DNA of 19,734 nt from assembly GCA_033296885.1 (NCBI GenBank), contig MU864110.1, forward strand, positions 1 through 19,734, in the 5' to 3' direction. The notes under the pieces were generated by a model that ran no database searches, was not told the DNA's origin, and saw only the letters and a list, made by a program, of their open reading frames with translations. Shown one piece after another: positions 1 through 8,420 of this stretch; positions within the stretch are counted from its first letter, which is position 1, and every line of letters begins with the position of its first letter. The stretch comes from Triangularia verruculosa. Taxonomy: Eukaryota > Ascomycota > Sordariomycetes > Sordariales > Podosporaceae. The translations under genes and the position numbers were made by a program.

Positions 1-90
1 GTGTGTGTTAATTCCGCTGCACTAGAAGAGTACTGTAAGTACCTACCGCTATAGGGCCCTTAGGCCTGTATGCGGCTCATACCTTTTAAC
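1..90. other. non-RIPed flank at the break of chromovirus copy 1
   Basis: These bases contain CpA/TpG-rich, GC-normal sequence that does not match the corresponding place in chromovirus copy 3 (about 15720-15811), although everything to the right of about 91 does. I see no gene here. It is either DNA flanking a truncated element or a different insertion at the break. Confidence 0.5.
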
Positions 91-299
91 AATTAACCTC
101 CGATATCTCTACTAACGTTATTAACCCTATTTCTTCGATCCTACCACTTATATTAACGGAGTATACTATTACTTCTTATACTCCTTACAGTAATGCCGTA
201 AAGGATACTTATTCTATACATTACTCTAATCGTACCCCTAATCTTCCATCGTTAATTAAATATTTCTAAGGTTCTTTTAGTCGTAGGTAACTACTATCC

Positions 300-575
300 C
301 TTTAATCGATATCTAAATTATAATCCTTATATTATAGGTATTTAAGGATTATATCCTTTAATAGTCTTATATCTATAATATCGAATATAATTAAAGTTAT
401 TTTCCTTTCGACTATAATATTTAAGGGTAATGTTTCCCTATAGACTCTTTAAGTTTTAAATAATCCTTTAATAATAATCTATTTTTTTTTTTTTCTATAG
501 TATTCTAACTTAATATATAAATTATAGTAAAATTAAATTAACTTCTATACCTTTATATACTAATACTAACGCCTA
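300..575 (-). pseudogene. decayed retropepsin (protease) of chromovirus copy 1
   Basis: Read on the minus strand through stops, this segment matches the aspartic protease of Ty3/Gypsy pol. The region just before RT carries a decayed ILGYL.YKDYNLDID motif (about 303-356), equivalent to the family's ILGMPWL..HNP.IDW. The active-site segment at about 549-575 now reads LVYKGIEVNLI where copy 3 reads LVDRGTEVNLI, so the catalytic Asp (codon 555-557) is Tyr here. A D-to-Y change is not a RIP transition, which points to additional point mutation. The protease would have cut the Gag-Pol polyprotein in the virus-like particle. It is certainly dead. Confidence 0.65.
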
Positions 576-1096
576 AAGCCCTTTTTAATACATTATAACC
601 CAGAGACGTTTATCTTTCTTTCTACCTCCGCCCTATATAGCAGCGACTTCACTAATTAATATTGAGTTGTTATCCTATACTTTCTTTTTCTTTCGGTATT
701 TCCGACAATACCGTTCGTAATCCCTTAGAAGTTAACGGCCCCTACGAAAAGCCGTAAGTCGTTTCTTAAGCGTTATTATATTTTAAAAGCATCCTTTTAC
801 TTCGAATTAATTAATAACGCAAACTCGGCTAACTATTACTTCTAAACCTCTTCTTACCTTCCGTCTCTAATACTTTATCAAATCCTCCTCCTATTATATA
901 CCCTTTACTCTTCGGCCCCGGCCTCGGCTTTAGTCTTATAGTACTACCTGGCCTTTACTCGTAAATAAAAGGCGTAATCCGGACTTTTATACTACATTAA
1001 TCCAAATTCTCTTTCGTCGGCGGTATTCTCTTCCTAGTTTATTACCTATTTAAGGTAGTATCTCGTATACCTAGGTATAAACTATATAACCTAGAG

Positions 1097-1101
1097 TCCC
1101 T
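1097..1101. repeat. target-site duplication, left (TCCCT)
   Basis: TCCCT directly precedes the solo LTR and is repeated at 1527-1531. Copy 3 has the unoccupied site GAGTCCCTCCT at about 16817, with one TCCCT. This confirms a 5-bp duplication, usual for Ty3/Gypsy integrases. Confidence 0.92.
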
Positions 1102-1526
1102 TGTCACAGACCAACTATATAGCAGGGTCAGGCGGAGACTGCAGTTAACTATACCAGCCAATCGGAGAAGAGGGTTACAGCAGCAAGGCTGCCAGGGTCG
1201 GAGGAGGCTCACTGCTTGGCAAAGGTGAGCCGGATGACCACGATCACTAGGTGATCGAGGTAAGCGCCAGAAGGATCACCACGGGTCGCTAGTAAGCGAG
1301 GGTAATCCAGGTATAGAGGTACTTAGGGATTTATAATCTATATATACGGAGGAACTAGATAGCTTATAGATAATTCCGCAGTATACAATTACACCTTATA
1401 TTCACGGTATCTTATGTTTACATTAAGACATCTTATTGTGTACTATTTAGCTGCACCGAACTAATTATCAGAAGTTACCTTTAACCGAGTATCCCTTTCA
1501 GAGGTTCTATATAGGGGTTCGTCACA
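1102..1526 (+). mobile_element. solo LTR of a diverged chromovirus, inserted in copy 1
   Basis: This 425-bp block is absent from the equivalent place in copy 3 (16820-16825). It starts TGTCACAG and ends TTCGTCACA, and both sides carry TCCCT (1097-1101 and 1527-1531). Its last ~190 bp resemble, in reverse complement, the U5-side of the LTRs at 3249, 7874, 11517 and 18539, and it has a TATA-like CTATATATAC at about 1338-1346 at the same relative place. Its U3 half is quite different and much less RIPed than the surroundings. With TG..CA ends, 5-bp duplication and no internal region, it is what LTR-LTR recombination leaves behind. It lies opposite in orientation to every other LTR in the window. 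Confidence 0.9.
1206..1299. repeat. three short hairpins in U3 of the solo LTR
   Basis: There are three inverted repeats in a row: GGCTCAC (1206-1212) with GTGAGCC (1225-1231), CGATCAC (1241-1247) with GTGATCG (1251-1257), and TCGCT (1286-1290) with AGCGA (1295-1299). They lie upstream of the TATA-like box at about 1338, as the 29-bp palindromic units do in the other LTRs, but with different sequence. A role as promoter-binding sites is inferred only from position. Confidence 0.6.
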
Positions 1527-1531
1527 TCCCT
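1527..1531. repeat. target-site duplication, right (TCCCT)
   Basis: This is the second TCCCT, directly after the CACA end of the solo LTR; host sequence (CTTCTAATCC, compare CTCCAATCC in copy 3) resumes after it. Confidence 0.92.
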
Positions 1532-2239
1532 CTTCTAATCCTACTAGGTCTCCCTACTTTTATAGAAAATAGTCGTCCAATTCCTCTTATTATCGACTCT
1601 ATCTAACTATAGTCTTTATAACCGGTCTGGGATTTCCGTTCTTTCCTACTTACTGTATTAGCTAGTATCTTTAGAGAGCCTTACTTTAGTGGTGCTCTAT
1701 ATAACTGTATATAATATACTAGAATTAAGGTATCCTCCTATGCTCTAAGTATTTGGGATATAACTATACCGTATTTCTTTTACGTAGTTTATACTACTAA
1801 TATTAAAGTATTTCTCTAAGTTTCTACGTTAGCTTTATATTAGCGATCTTCTTATTTTTTTAGAACTCTTCCTAATTTTTAAATATAAATTTACTTATTC
1901 CGTAGGTCCGCTGTAATACTATATTACGGTACTGCTCGTACTTAGTTTCTAGTGTAATTTATTATGTAGGTCCGTTAAGTAGTGCCGGGTTTAAGTACTT
2001 AATTACCTCTATAATTATCTATACTAATTGCTTTTATAATTTCCGGAACTATGCGTTTACCTTTTAATATTTATCCTCGAGCCGTTCTAAATCTTTCGTA
2101 AGTTCTTAGAATTAATGCCCTACCGGCCGTCTTTCCTTAAGTTAGTAATCTTCCTCTTTACACTCGACTACTATAATCTCGATAATCCTCGCGTTTCCCG
2201 ATATAATAGTTACTACAATCTCCTTCTTCTATTTAAATT

Positions 2240-3170
2240 ACTTAGGTATCCGATAATCCTTTTTAAGGTAGCCTATCTTCCTATAATTAAAATACTTAAA
2301 GTTACTTTTACTTTAACTCTAGCCCTAAGATATTTGCCGTTAAATTACGTTGATTTCTATAGGCCTTACGTAGATAGTTCCGGAGTAATTAATATTTAAG
2401 TATTGTCTTTTTTTCTTATTATTTAAACGGTAAGTCCTATAGTAACTCCGAGTACCCTTTTTCTCTCTACGACGCTAGAACTATCTATTGTCGATATATA
2501 TAGTTATAGCGATGTACTTATCGATAATATCGGGTCTCGATTTCTTATATAATTTATCTTTTACTTTTTTTTTAAGGCCGTTATAAAAGAGCTATATTAA
2601 TCTTTTATTGTTAATCTCGCTACGTAGGCTGTCGATTTTAAATATAGCTATATAATCGGTTATTAAGCGCGTTTAATGCAGGCCTGCGAGCCTCTCCTAG
2701 GCACGCCTGCCCTTATCGTACTCCCTAAATACTTCCTTAAGCCTAGCCTCAAACCCCCGGTAACTCCGGAAATACTGGACCGTAATATCCTCACGGTCGG
2801 AGGTCTGGGCCTCGTAGTAGTTGTTTAAAATAGGTTCGAACTATACGAGTGCTCTTTCTTTAAGCCTAGTAGTTGCGAATAGTACTTTAGATTCCTCGGT
2901 AGTAAATATATCTGGGTAGTAACGAAAATAGGTTTTAAGCTGGATTAGGAACCTTCTAAGCTCCCCTTTTTCTCCACTATAATACTCCGGTACCAGGAAC
3001 TTAACTATCTACTTAAGAGTAGAGTTAATCGCGACGATCTAGTCCTCTACCTATTGGGTTTTACCTTCGAGTTCCTTAATGTATACGACGAGCTGTTCGA
3101 AAGTAGTGATCTCTGGTATAATGGTCTGTCCTGTAGTGGACGGTATAGCGGGTACGCTACCTATCTGAAT
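2240..3170 (-). pseudogene. decayed gag of chromovirus copy 1
   Basis: This segment is collinear with the gag of copy 3 (17530-18450), which reads as a Ty3-type capsid followed by one zinc knuckle. Here the knuckle (2253-2294, minus strand) reads YFNYRKIGYLKKDY. The CX2CX4HX4C ligands have become Y, Y, Y and Y, so all four are lost, each by a G-to-A change on the coding strand (Cys TGY to TAY, His CAY to TAY). Gag would have formed the particle and bound RNA. This copy is more mutated than copy 3, which keeps one Cys and the His. The apparent plus-strand frames inside it (for example 2115-2399 and 3054-3236) are shadows. Confidence 0.7.
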
Positions 3171-3248
3171 GTTCTTATAGTTGGCTATAGTAATAATAAA
3201 GTAGCCTTTAACTTATCTGTAATAGAGTTGAAGTAAATATATAATATA

Positions 3249-3692
3249 TAGCGAACCCTTATCTAGAACCTTTAAAAGGGATATTAGTTAAAGGTACTTC
3301 TAAATAATCCTAGTTCGGTATAGCTAAATAGTATATAATAAATAGCTTATTTTAATTATAATAACTAAGATATTAACGATTGTGATTTATATTGTATACT
3401 GCGGAATTATCTATTAACTATCTAGTTCCTCTGTATATATAGACCTTTCTTTACTATGCTTAGTCTGCTTAGTACCTGAGTATACTGAGCACTCTGCTTA
3501 GCTCCTAAGCGTACTAAGCATTCTGCTTACTCTGCTTAGTACCTAAGTGTACTAAGCACTTGTCCTGTCTTCCTGATTGGCTCCGCTGGGTCACCGGTAT
3601 CTACTGGTAATCCAACTCCTATTAGTTGTCGTTCTATGCTAATGATTGGCTGGTGGTGCGCCCCGCGCTCCACCTATGTCAGGACCGTGACA
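3249..3692 (-). repeat. 5' LTR of chromovirus copy 1
   Basis: This 444-bp LTR on the minus strand starts TGTCACGGTCCTG (high coordinate) and ends ...GGGTTCGCTA, from an original ...TTCGCCA. It matches the LTRs at 7874, 11517 and 18539 along its length. U3 holds the 29-bp palindromic repeats, followed (reading minus) by a TATA-like box at about 3433-3442, then a U5-like region. The half towards 3692 is the least RIPed of the window's LTRs. No clear tRNA primer-binding site is visible inside it to the left. Confidence 0.92.
3465..3560. repeat. 29-bp palindromic repeats in U3 of LTR 1
   Basis: Units at 3465-3493 and 3494-3522 are tandem, followed by a 9-bp partial unit and a third unit at 3532-3560. 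Each unit is itself an inverted repeat. The best is 3534-3557: GCTTAGTAC, a 6-nt spacer, then its exact complement GTACTAAGC. The block lies upstream of the LTR's TATA-like box, so an enhancer or dimeric-factor site is a reasonable inference. The same block is seen in the other three LTRs. Confidence 0.85.
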
Positions 3693-4482
3693 GTTATATC
3701 CATATATATACCTATATATCTGGTAACTATTACATCACTATAATACCCCGGTGTAACAGATCTTTCTATCCGTTTTACTATAGTAACGGCAGAAGCCGGC
3801 CTTCGAAGTATAGTCTTTAATAAAGAGCTATTTTCTATATCTACAACGTCAATATTACCTAAATAGCTATAACCAATCTAGGTTCCCACTTACTGCTTAT
3901 TAGGAGAGGATTATTAGGATTATTAAAAAAGGAAAATAATTTAGGAATAGGGATTATGGGATTATTGCTATAATTATAAGATTTTAACTTAAATATTTTT
4001 AAGGAAAGAGAATAATTTATAAAATTATAGGTTTATATATATAAAGAAATTAAATAGTCTATAAATAATTCTATATTATATAATTATAATATTAATGCCG
4101 GAATTCTAAAGAGATACCGGAATTCCCTAATATCCTTAACATCTACTACTATATAAATTAGATAAACTCTATAGCAATTAAATAAAGAAGTAAGGCCCCT
4201 GCCCTGCAAATAGTCCCTACACTCACCTACAAATAGCTAAAGCTTTATAGGTAAGTTATTTTTATTACGGCTTATAAAGCCTCACTTTATAACCAAAGAA
4301 CTATACTTTAAATACTTCCTTATTTAATTTAACCTTTTTATTATTACACTTCCGCTTCGCTATCCTTATTAAATAATAATAATTAACGTAAAATCTAAAT
4401 AGCTTTATTTCCTAAATTAAAGATTGTTAGTTATATTATTTCTACGTAATATATATTAATATAACTACAAAAAACTATTGCT
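3693..4482. other. AT-rich spacer without a recognisable gene
   Basis: The first ~130 bp are moderately GC-containing and little RIPed; from about 3900 the sequence is AT-rich, with purine runs such as GGATTATTAGGATTATT. A CCGGAATTC word occurs twice near 4099 and 4118. I find no open frame, RNA gene or element end other than the transposon boundary at 4483. Confidence 0.6.
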
Positions 4483-4484
4483 TA

Positions 4485-4531
4485 ACGTACTTTATAAGCG
4501 AGTCGGTCATATAAGTGGGTCGGTCACTTTT
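4485..4531 (+). repeat. left terminal inverted repeat
   Basis: It begins ACGTACTTTATAAG and ends CGGTCACTTTT. It matches the reverse complement of 6301-6347 with two C/T mismatches. It contains the word TCGGTCA twice, 18 bp apart, a probable transposase-binding repeat as in other Fot/pogo ends. Confidence 0.95.
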
Positions 4532-4583
4532 CGACCGCGACGCGTCCTCCTACACTCAACATCAACTTTCTCTACAACCCAAC

Positions 4584-6255
4584 ATACCTCCTACTTTAAA
4601 TGAAGCCAGGATAGCCTTGGCCCTTGAAGCTATTTAAAATACTCCGAAATTAAGCCTCCGAGCCGCAGTAAAGCTATATAATATACCATTCTCAACCCTC
4701 CGTAACCGACGCGCCGGCCGGCCTACACAACGCGATACTACGCCCAAATCGAAGAAGCTTACTCAACTCAAAAAGGATACTATTATTCAATACGTTATTA
4801 AGCTATATACGTGAGCTTTTCTACTAAGATTACGTAGTGTAGAAGATATAGCCAACTAACTACTACGCATATACGACGCGCCCCCTATTAATAAGCTCTA
4901 GGCATATAACTTCGTTAAACGCCAACTACAGCTCCGTACGCGTTTTACACATAGATACAACTACTAGAGGGCTAAGTACAAGGATCCAAAGGTCATTAGC
5001 GAGTAGTTTACGCTTATATGGAATACTAAGGCCAAGTACAGTATCGTAAAATAACGATATCTACAACTTCGATAAAACTAAGTTTATAATAGGTATTATC
5101 TTCGCGGGTATAGTAATTATAACCTCGGACGGCCTTAATAAAGTAAAACTAACCCAGCCTAATAACCGCAAATAGACAACGGTAATCCAGGGAGTCAATG
5201 CCCTCGGCTAGGCTATTCTTCCCTTCATTATTTTAACTACGCAATACCACCTTACTAACTAATATACCGAATATAACCTACCGTCTACCTAGCGTATCGT
5301 AACTACCGATAATAGCTAGACTACTAATATAGTAAACCTAAATTAAATTAAACAGTTCAACTATTATACAGCGCCCCGTATAAAAGGCAAATACCGGTTA
5401 TTAATCCTCGACGGCTACGAAAGCCACCACTTAACCGAATTCGAACGCTACTACTAGCAAAATAACATCATTACGCTCTATATACCTCTGCATTCCTCCC
5501 ACCTCCTTCAGCCACTCGATGTCGGCTACTTTAGACCATTAAAGCAAGCGTACAGCCGCCAAATCGAAGACTTAATACATATATATATTAACTACATAAA
5601 TAAACTCGAGTTCCTCTATACCTTCCGCAAGACCTTCTTTACCTCTATAACGGAGAAGAATATATAAAGTGGCTTTATAAATGCTGGCCTTATACTTTAC
5701 AATCTAGAGAGGGTACTTTCTAAGCTAAATATAAAGCTTCGTATATTAACACCTCTAAACTTACAGCCCGGTACTACATAACCTTAGGTCTCCTAAACAC
5801 TATATAACCTTCGAGAAACTAATTTACAGTCAACGCTTATTAAGACTCGCATTACCAACCATCAAAATAGCTCCCCGACTTCAATATTAGCTACGGTAAA
5901 CCAACTTACCAAAGGTACAACGGCTATAATATACTAGATAGCTCTCCTTCGTACAGAAGTCTCGTCGCTCCGTAAGGCTAATGAGGCACTAAGTAAGCGC
6001 CGGAGAGCCCAAAAAACACGCGTAAGGCTTAGAGGGTCACTTACTATATAAAAGGTATAGGATCTACTGGATTAGAAGGTCGTAGATAAGGAGGGAATAT
6101 AAGAAACGCAGCCGGATAGTAGTAATGTAGGGGGGGCTTGTACGAAGGTTCGGTACTGTAGTATGTGCGGTAAGCCTGGCCATAATGCCGGTACTTGCTA
6201 GAAGGCTGCAGAAGGGTCTGATTCAGCTGTTTCTGATATAATTATAGTTAGTTAA
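4584..6255 (+). pseudogene. Fot1-like DDE transposase with C-terminal CCHC knuckle, broken
   Basis: The decayed frame of about 557 codons cut and pasted the element. The putative start is ATA at 4584-4586, read as a RIPed ATG just before PPTLNEARIAL. In order there is a psq-type helix-turn-helix (about 4608-4720, with NIPFSTLRNR and RAGRPT), a CENP-B-type DNA-binding domain (about 4750-4955), and the DDE domain. Catalytic residues remain: D at 5071-5073 (NFDKT, for NFDET), D at 5410-5412 (LILDGYESHH) and D at 5518-5520 (LQPLDVGYF). The last two have 35 residues between them, as in Fot1. After a coiled-coil-like segment, a CX2CX4HX4C knuckle (CSMCGKPGHNAGTC, 6157-6198) closes the protein. Stops are TAG/TAA at likely Gln or Trp positions. 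A +1 shift by an extra A lies near 5050, directly before the catalytic core. The length fits Fot1 (~540 residues). Confidence 0.93.
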
Positions 6256-6300
6256 TAATTTCGTTGTATTATAATGGAGGATGGTATTCGAAGGGTGATT

Positions 6301-6347
6301 AAAAGTGACCGGCCCACTTATATGACCGACTCACTTATAAAGTACGT
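6301..6347 (-). repeat. right terminal inverted repeat
   Basis: This is the reverse complement of the left TIR at 4485-4531, 45 of 47 identical, followed directly by the duplicated TA. Confidence 0.95.
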
Positions 6348-6349
6348 TA

Positions 6350-6539
6350 TATAATATTTGTCTTTGACGAATATAGTTTTATTTTAATAATAAAACTTCA
6401 AATTAATATATTTAAATACCCCTTTAAGCTATTAAGGTGATATTTTAGTATATTATAATATATTACATAAGCAATCGTAATCTTCAATCGGAATTAAAAT
6501 CGGTTCAAAATTGAAGGAGTTTTCTTTAATTTAATAAAA
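6350..6539. other. AT-rich spacer
   Basis: This is AT-rich sequence between the transposon and the GC-normal island. At 6484-6517 an imperfect inverted repeat (CTTCAATCGGAATT ... AAAATTGAAGG) is visible. There is nothing gene-like. Confidence 0.5.
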
Positions 6540-6627
6540 GGCGGAGAATTCCGATCCGGAGAAGCGGCACGGCTCGGCAGGACTTTGACCGCAACGCGGC
6601 ACGGCTCGGAAGAGACCTACCCGGCAC

Positions 6628-6767
6628 GGGAGGCTCGCCACTGCTATTGTGGTGGCCTTTGTGGCCTATTCAAGCTATTGGGCGCTATTCAACCAGCGGG
6701 AGGCTCGCCACTGCTATTGTGGTGGCCTTTGTGGCCTATTCAAGCTATTGAGCGCTATTCAACCAGT
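6628..6767. repeat. 70-bp tandem duplication, two units
   Basis: Units 6628-6697 and 6698-6767 begin GGGAGGCTCGCCACTGC and differ, in the part I compared, at one base (G6681 against A6751, in CTATTG-G/A-GCG) plus the unit edge. Near identity indicates a recent duplication. Each unit is shorter than the length RIP is known to need. Confidence 0.93.
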
Positions 6768-6843
6768 GGAAGGTCAACCGTAAGAAAGGAATTACAGTGG
6801 GATCAAAGGTCAGCCAGTGGACCTTCCAGTGGAGGGATCCAAG

Positions 6844-6852
6844 TATATATAG
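6844..6852 (+). promoter_or_regulatory. TATA-like box with pyrimidine-rich leader
   Basis: TATATATAG is followed by GGGTCTTCGCTCCC and a C/T-rich run with CCTCTCAACCGACTTCAACC (about 6890-6915), an arrangement common in fungal promoters and LTRs. No gene downstream is recognisable, so this is a composition-based suggestion only. Confidence 0.3.
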
Positions 6853-7002
6853 GGGTCTTCGCTCCCACTTTGAGCCAGTTGATATTCCATACCTCTCAAC
6901 CGACTTCAACCTTCTTCAATATATTATATATAACCAAGACCCACACTTCTTACCTTTTATTCCTTACGATACAACAATATTTAAACACACTAACGATATC
7001 GA

Positions 7003-7094
7003 TTTTTACCTACTTATTACGCCTACGCTCCTTACCAATTCTTTCGCTAGTGGGCTACTACGGAGGCACCGAGGCCTACTTAGACCTTCAAAAA
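7003..7094 (+). repeat. 92-bp repeat, left copy of an inverted pair
   Basis: This is the reverse complement of 19643-19734 with one mismatch (7005 against 19732). It reads ...CTAGTGGGCTACTACGGAGG... and ends CCTTCAAAAA. The match may continue outwards on the right beyond the window; inwards it stops at 7095, where both flanks become AT-rich and unlike each other. Confidence 0.93.
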
Positions 7095-7104
7095 AGATAT
7101 TAAG

Positions 7105-7873
7105 AAGTCAAAAATCTATCAATTTTTAATTTAAAAGCCCGTTAAATTTAAACTTATTTAACCTAAACTATATTATTTACTAAATCTAATTAATCGATTT
7201 AATTAATTAAAACCTTCCGTTTAATTAAATTATTGAAAAATGACGATTTTTTTATTAATTATAACTAAATTAACTAAAATATAATTTCTACCGTATTATT
7301 AACTAAATTACTATTATAGTTTACCTTAAAGTACATTATTAAACCTATAACCTTATTAAACTTTACTATAGTTATTACTTTTTATATCTAAAATTCTATT
7401 ACTCTACTTAACCTATTATTTAACTTATAAACTAGTTATTAAATAACGTTTTCTACTACTTTTAACGAAAATTAATACCTTAATCTAATATCCGCTTTTA
7501 AACCCACTCGACTAATCCTTCGTTAAATAACCGCTCTACCTTACTTTTATTAATTACTTTTAAATTCTACTACTATAGTCGACTGACTTTTATTAACAAC
7601 TTATTATAGTACTAAAGTAATGTCTTAAGGTTATAGTAGTAAAGTACTAGCGGGGTAATAGCACTTAAACCTATATTTAAACACCGCTTTCTTAAAAATT
7701 TCGCTCTTCTTTCCTTCTTCTTTATATAATAATAAAATATTTAACCTAATCTCTTAATTAATATTATAATAGTTTATTATACTTTTTTAAATAAAAAAAA
7801 TAAAAAAACCTAGTTTACTTTCTTTTCTTTTATATTAAGTATAAATATAATATTAATATATTATAATTATATA
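7105..7873. other. AT-rich RIPed stretch, no recognisable gene
   Basis: This 769-bp stretch is very AT-rich, pyrimidine-biased on the plus strand, with stops in all frames. It contains no chromovirus or transposase motif and does not match 18983-19642. It is probably the left part of whatever DNA the gypsy compound entered; the last five bases before LTR 2 are ATATA. Confidence 0.5.
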
Positions 7874-8317
7874 TGGCGAACCCCTATCCAGAACCTCTGA
7901 AAGGGATACTGGTTAAAGGTACTTCTGAATAATCCTAGTTCGGTACAGCTAAACAGTATATAACAAATGGCTTATCTTAATTACAATAGCTAAGATACTA
8001 ACGATTGTGACTTGTATTGTATATTACAGAACTATCTACTAACTATCTAGTTCCTTCGTATATATAGACCTTTCTTTACTATACTTAGTCTACTTAATAC
8101 TTAAGTATACTGAGTACTCTGCTTAGCTCCTAAGCGTACTGAGCATTCTGCTTACTCTGCTCAGTACTTAAGCGTACTAAGCACTTATCCTATCCTTCTA
8201 ATTAGTTCCGTTAAATTACCGGTATCTACTAGTAATCTAACTCCTATTAATTATCGTTCTATACTAATAATTAGCTGGTAGTGCGCCCTGCGCCCTACCT
8301 ATATCAGGACCGTGATA
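7874..8317 (-). repeat. 3' LTR of chromovirus copy 2
   Basis: This LTR is 444 bp. It is the only LTR keeping the unmutated TGGCGAACC edge (minus-strand end ...GGTTCGCCA), and so defines the family's TG..CA termini. It has a TATA-like box at about 8058-8067 and the palindromic 29-bp repeats at about 8090-8187. The other edge has decayed from GTGACA to GTGATA. Confidence 0.92.
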
Positions 8318-8322
8318 TAATG

Positions 8323-8332
8323 CCCCTTCTCC
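8323..8332 (-). promoter_or_regulatory. polypurine tract of copy 2
   Basis: On the minus strand it reads GGAGAAGGGG and stands 5 bp from the 3' LTR edge, the standard place for plus-strand DNA priming. Copy 3 has GGAGGGGGAGT at 11966-11976. Confidence 0.75.
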
Positions 8333-8420
8333 AGGCCGAAGTCCCGTTGGCCTAGCTCCTTACTTTTCTTTATTAATACTACGTAAATCTTTATTCTCCC
8401 TTTTCTCGTTATCTTTTATT

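Larger units (their letters stand above)
91..3692 (-). mobile_element. Ty3/Gypsy chromovirus copy 1, 5' half only (gag, protease, 5' LTR), RIPed
   Basis: This minus-strand retroelement fragment is collinear with 15812-18982 of copy 3, so it holds the 5' LTR (3249-3692), gag and protease. It lacks RT, RNase H, integrase, chromodomain and the 3' LTR. The match stops abruptly at about 91, inside the stretch between protease and RT. A 425-bp solo LTR (1102-1526) interrupts it. Differences from copy 3 are mostly C/T and G/A, and reading frames are full of TAG/TAA, which is the pattern of RIP. The base pair after the LTR end (3693 on) starts GTTAT; the matching duplication cannot be checked because the other end of the element is missing. 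Confidence 0.88.
4485..6347 (+). mobile_element. Fot1/pogo-type (Tc1-mariner superfamily) DNA transposon, inactivated
   Basis: This 1863-bp element is complete end to end: 47-bp terminal inverted repeats, a TA dinucleotide on each side (4483-4484 and 6348-6349), and one plus-strand transposase pseudogene filling the interior. Length, TIR length, TA duplication and DD35D spacing all fit Fot1-like elements of filamentous ascomycetes. RIP has damaged the coding part with about twenty stops, and there is a one-base insertion near 5050. The TIRs are well preserved (two mismatches in 47), so a transposase supplied in trans could in principle still recognise it; that is inference. Confidence 0.93.
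6540..7104. other. GC-normal, non-RIPed island with repeats
   Basis: In contrast to all surrounding DNA, this 565-bp block keeps CpA/TpG and normal GC. It holds a 14-bp direct repeat GCGGCACGGCTCGG (6564-6577 and 6596-6609), a 70-bp tandem duplication (6628-6767), a TATA-like sequence with a pyrimidine-rich stretch after it (6844-7000), and a 92-bp 3' part that recurs inverted at 19643-19734. The open frames across it (6585-7103, 6797-7129) show no domain and no conservation I can recognise; openness here is expected because RIP has not made stops. It could be the LTR or 5' end of another element, or a captured gene promoter. Confidence 0.55.

Noticed and set aside
2115..2399. Plus-strand open frame of 94 codons
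   Set aside because: It lies antisense to the decayed gag and zinc knuckle of copy 1. It has no match in its own frame, and its composition (Leu/Tyr/Asn-rich) is that of translated RIPed AT-rich DNA.
3054..3236. Plus-strand open frame of 60 codons
   Set aside because: It is antisense to the gag N-terminal region and 5' leader of copy 1, with no conserved counterpart feature, so it is a shadow.
3465..3560. CRISPR-like array because of regularly spaced repeats
   Set aside because: The units are directly adjacent, palindromic and without unique spacers. They recur in every LTR, so they are U3 repeats.
3626..3820. Plus-strand open frame of 64 codons
   Set aside because: It spans the LTR edge at 3692, so half of it is antisense LTR; it shows no domain.
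6585..7103. Open frame of 172 codons and an overlapping one at 6797-7129
   Set aside because: Both cross a 70-bp tandem duplication and a TATA/pyrimidine-rich region. No domain or coding pattern is visible, and the lack of stops is explained by the lack of RIP.
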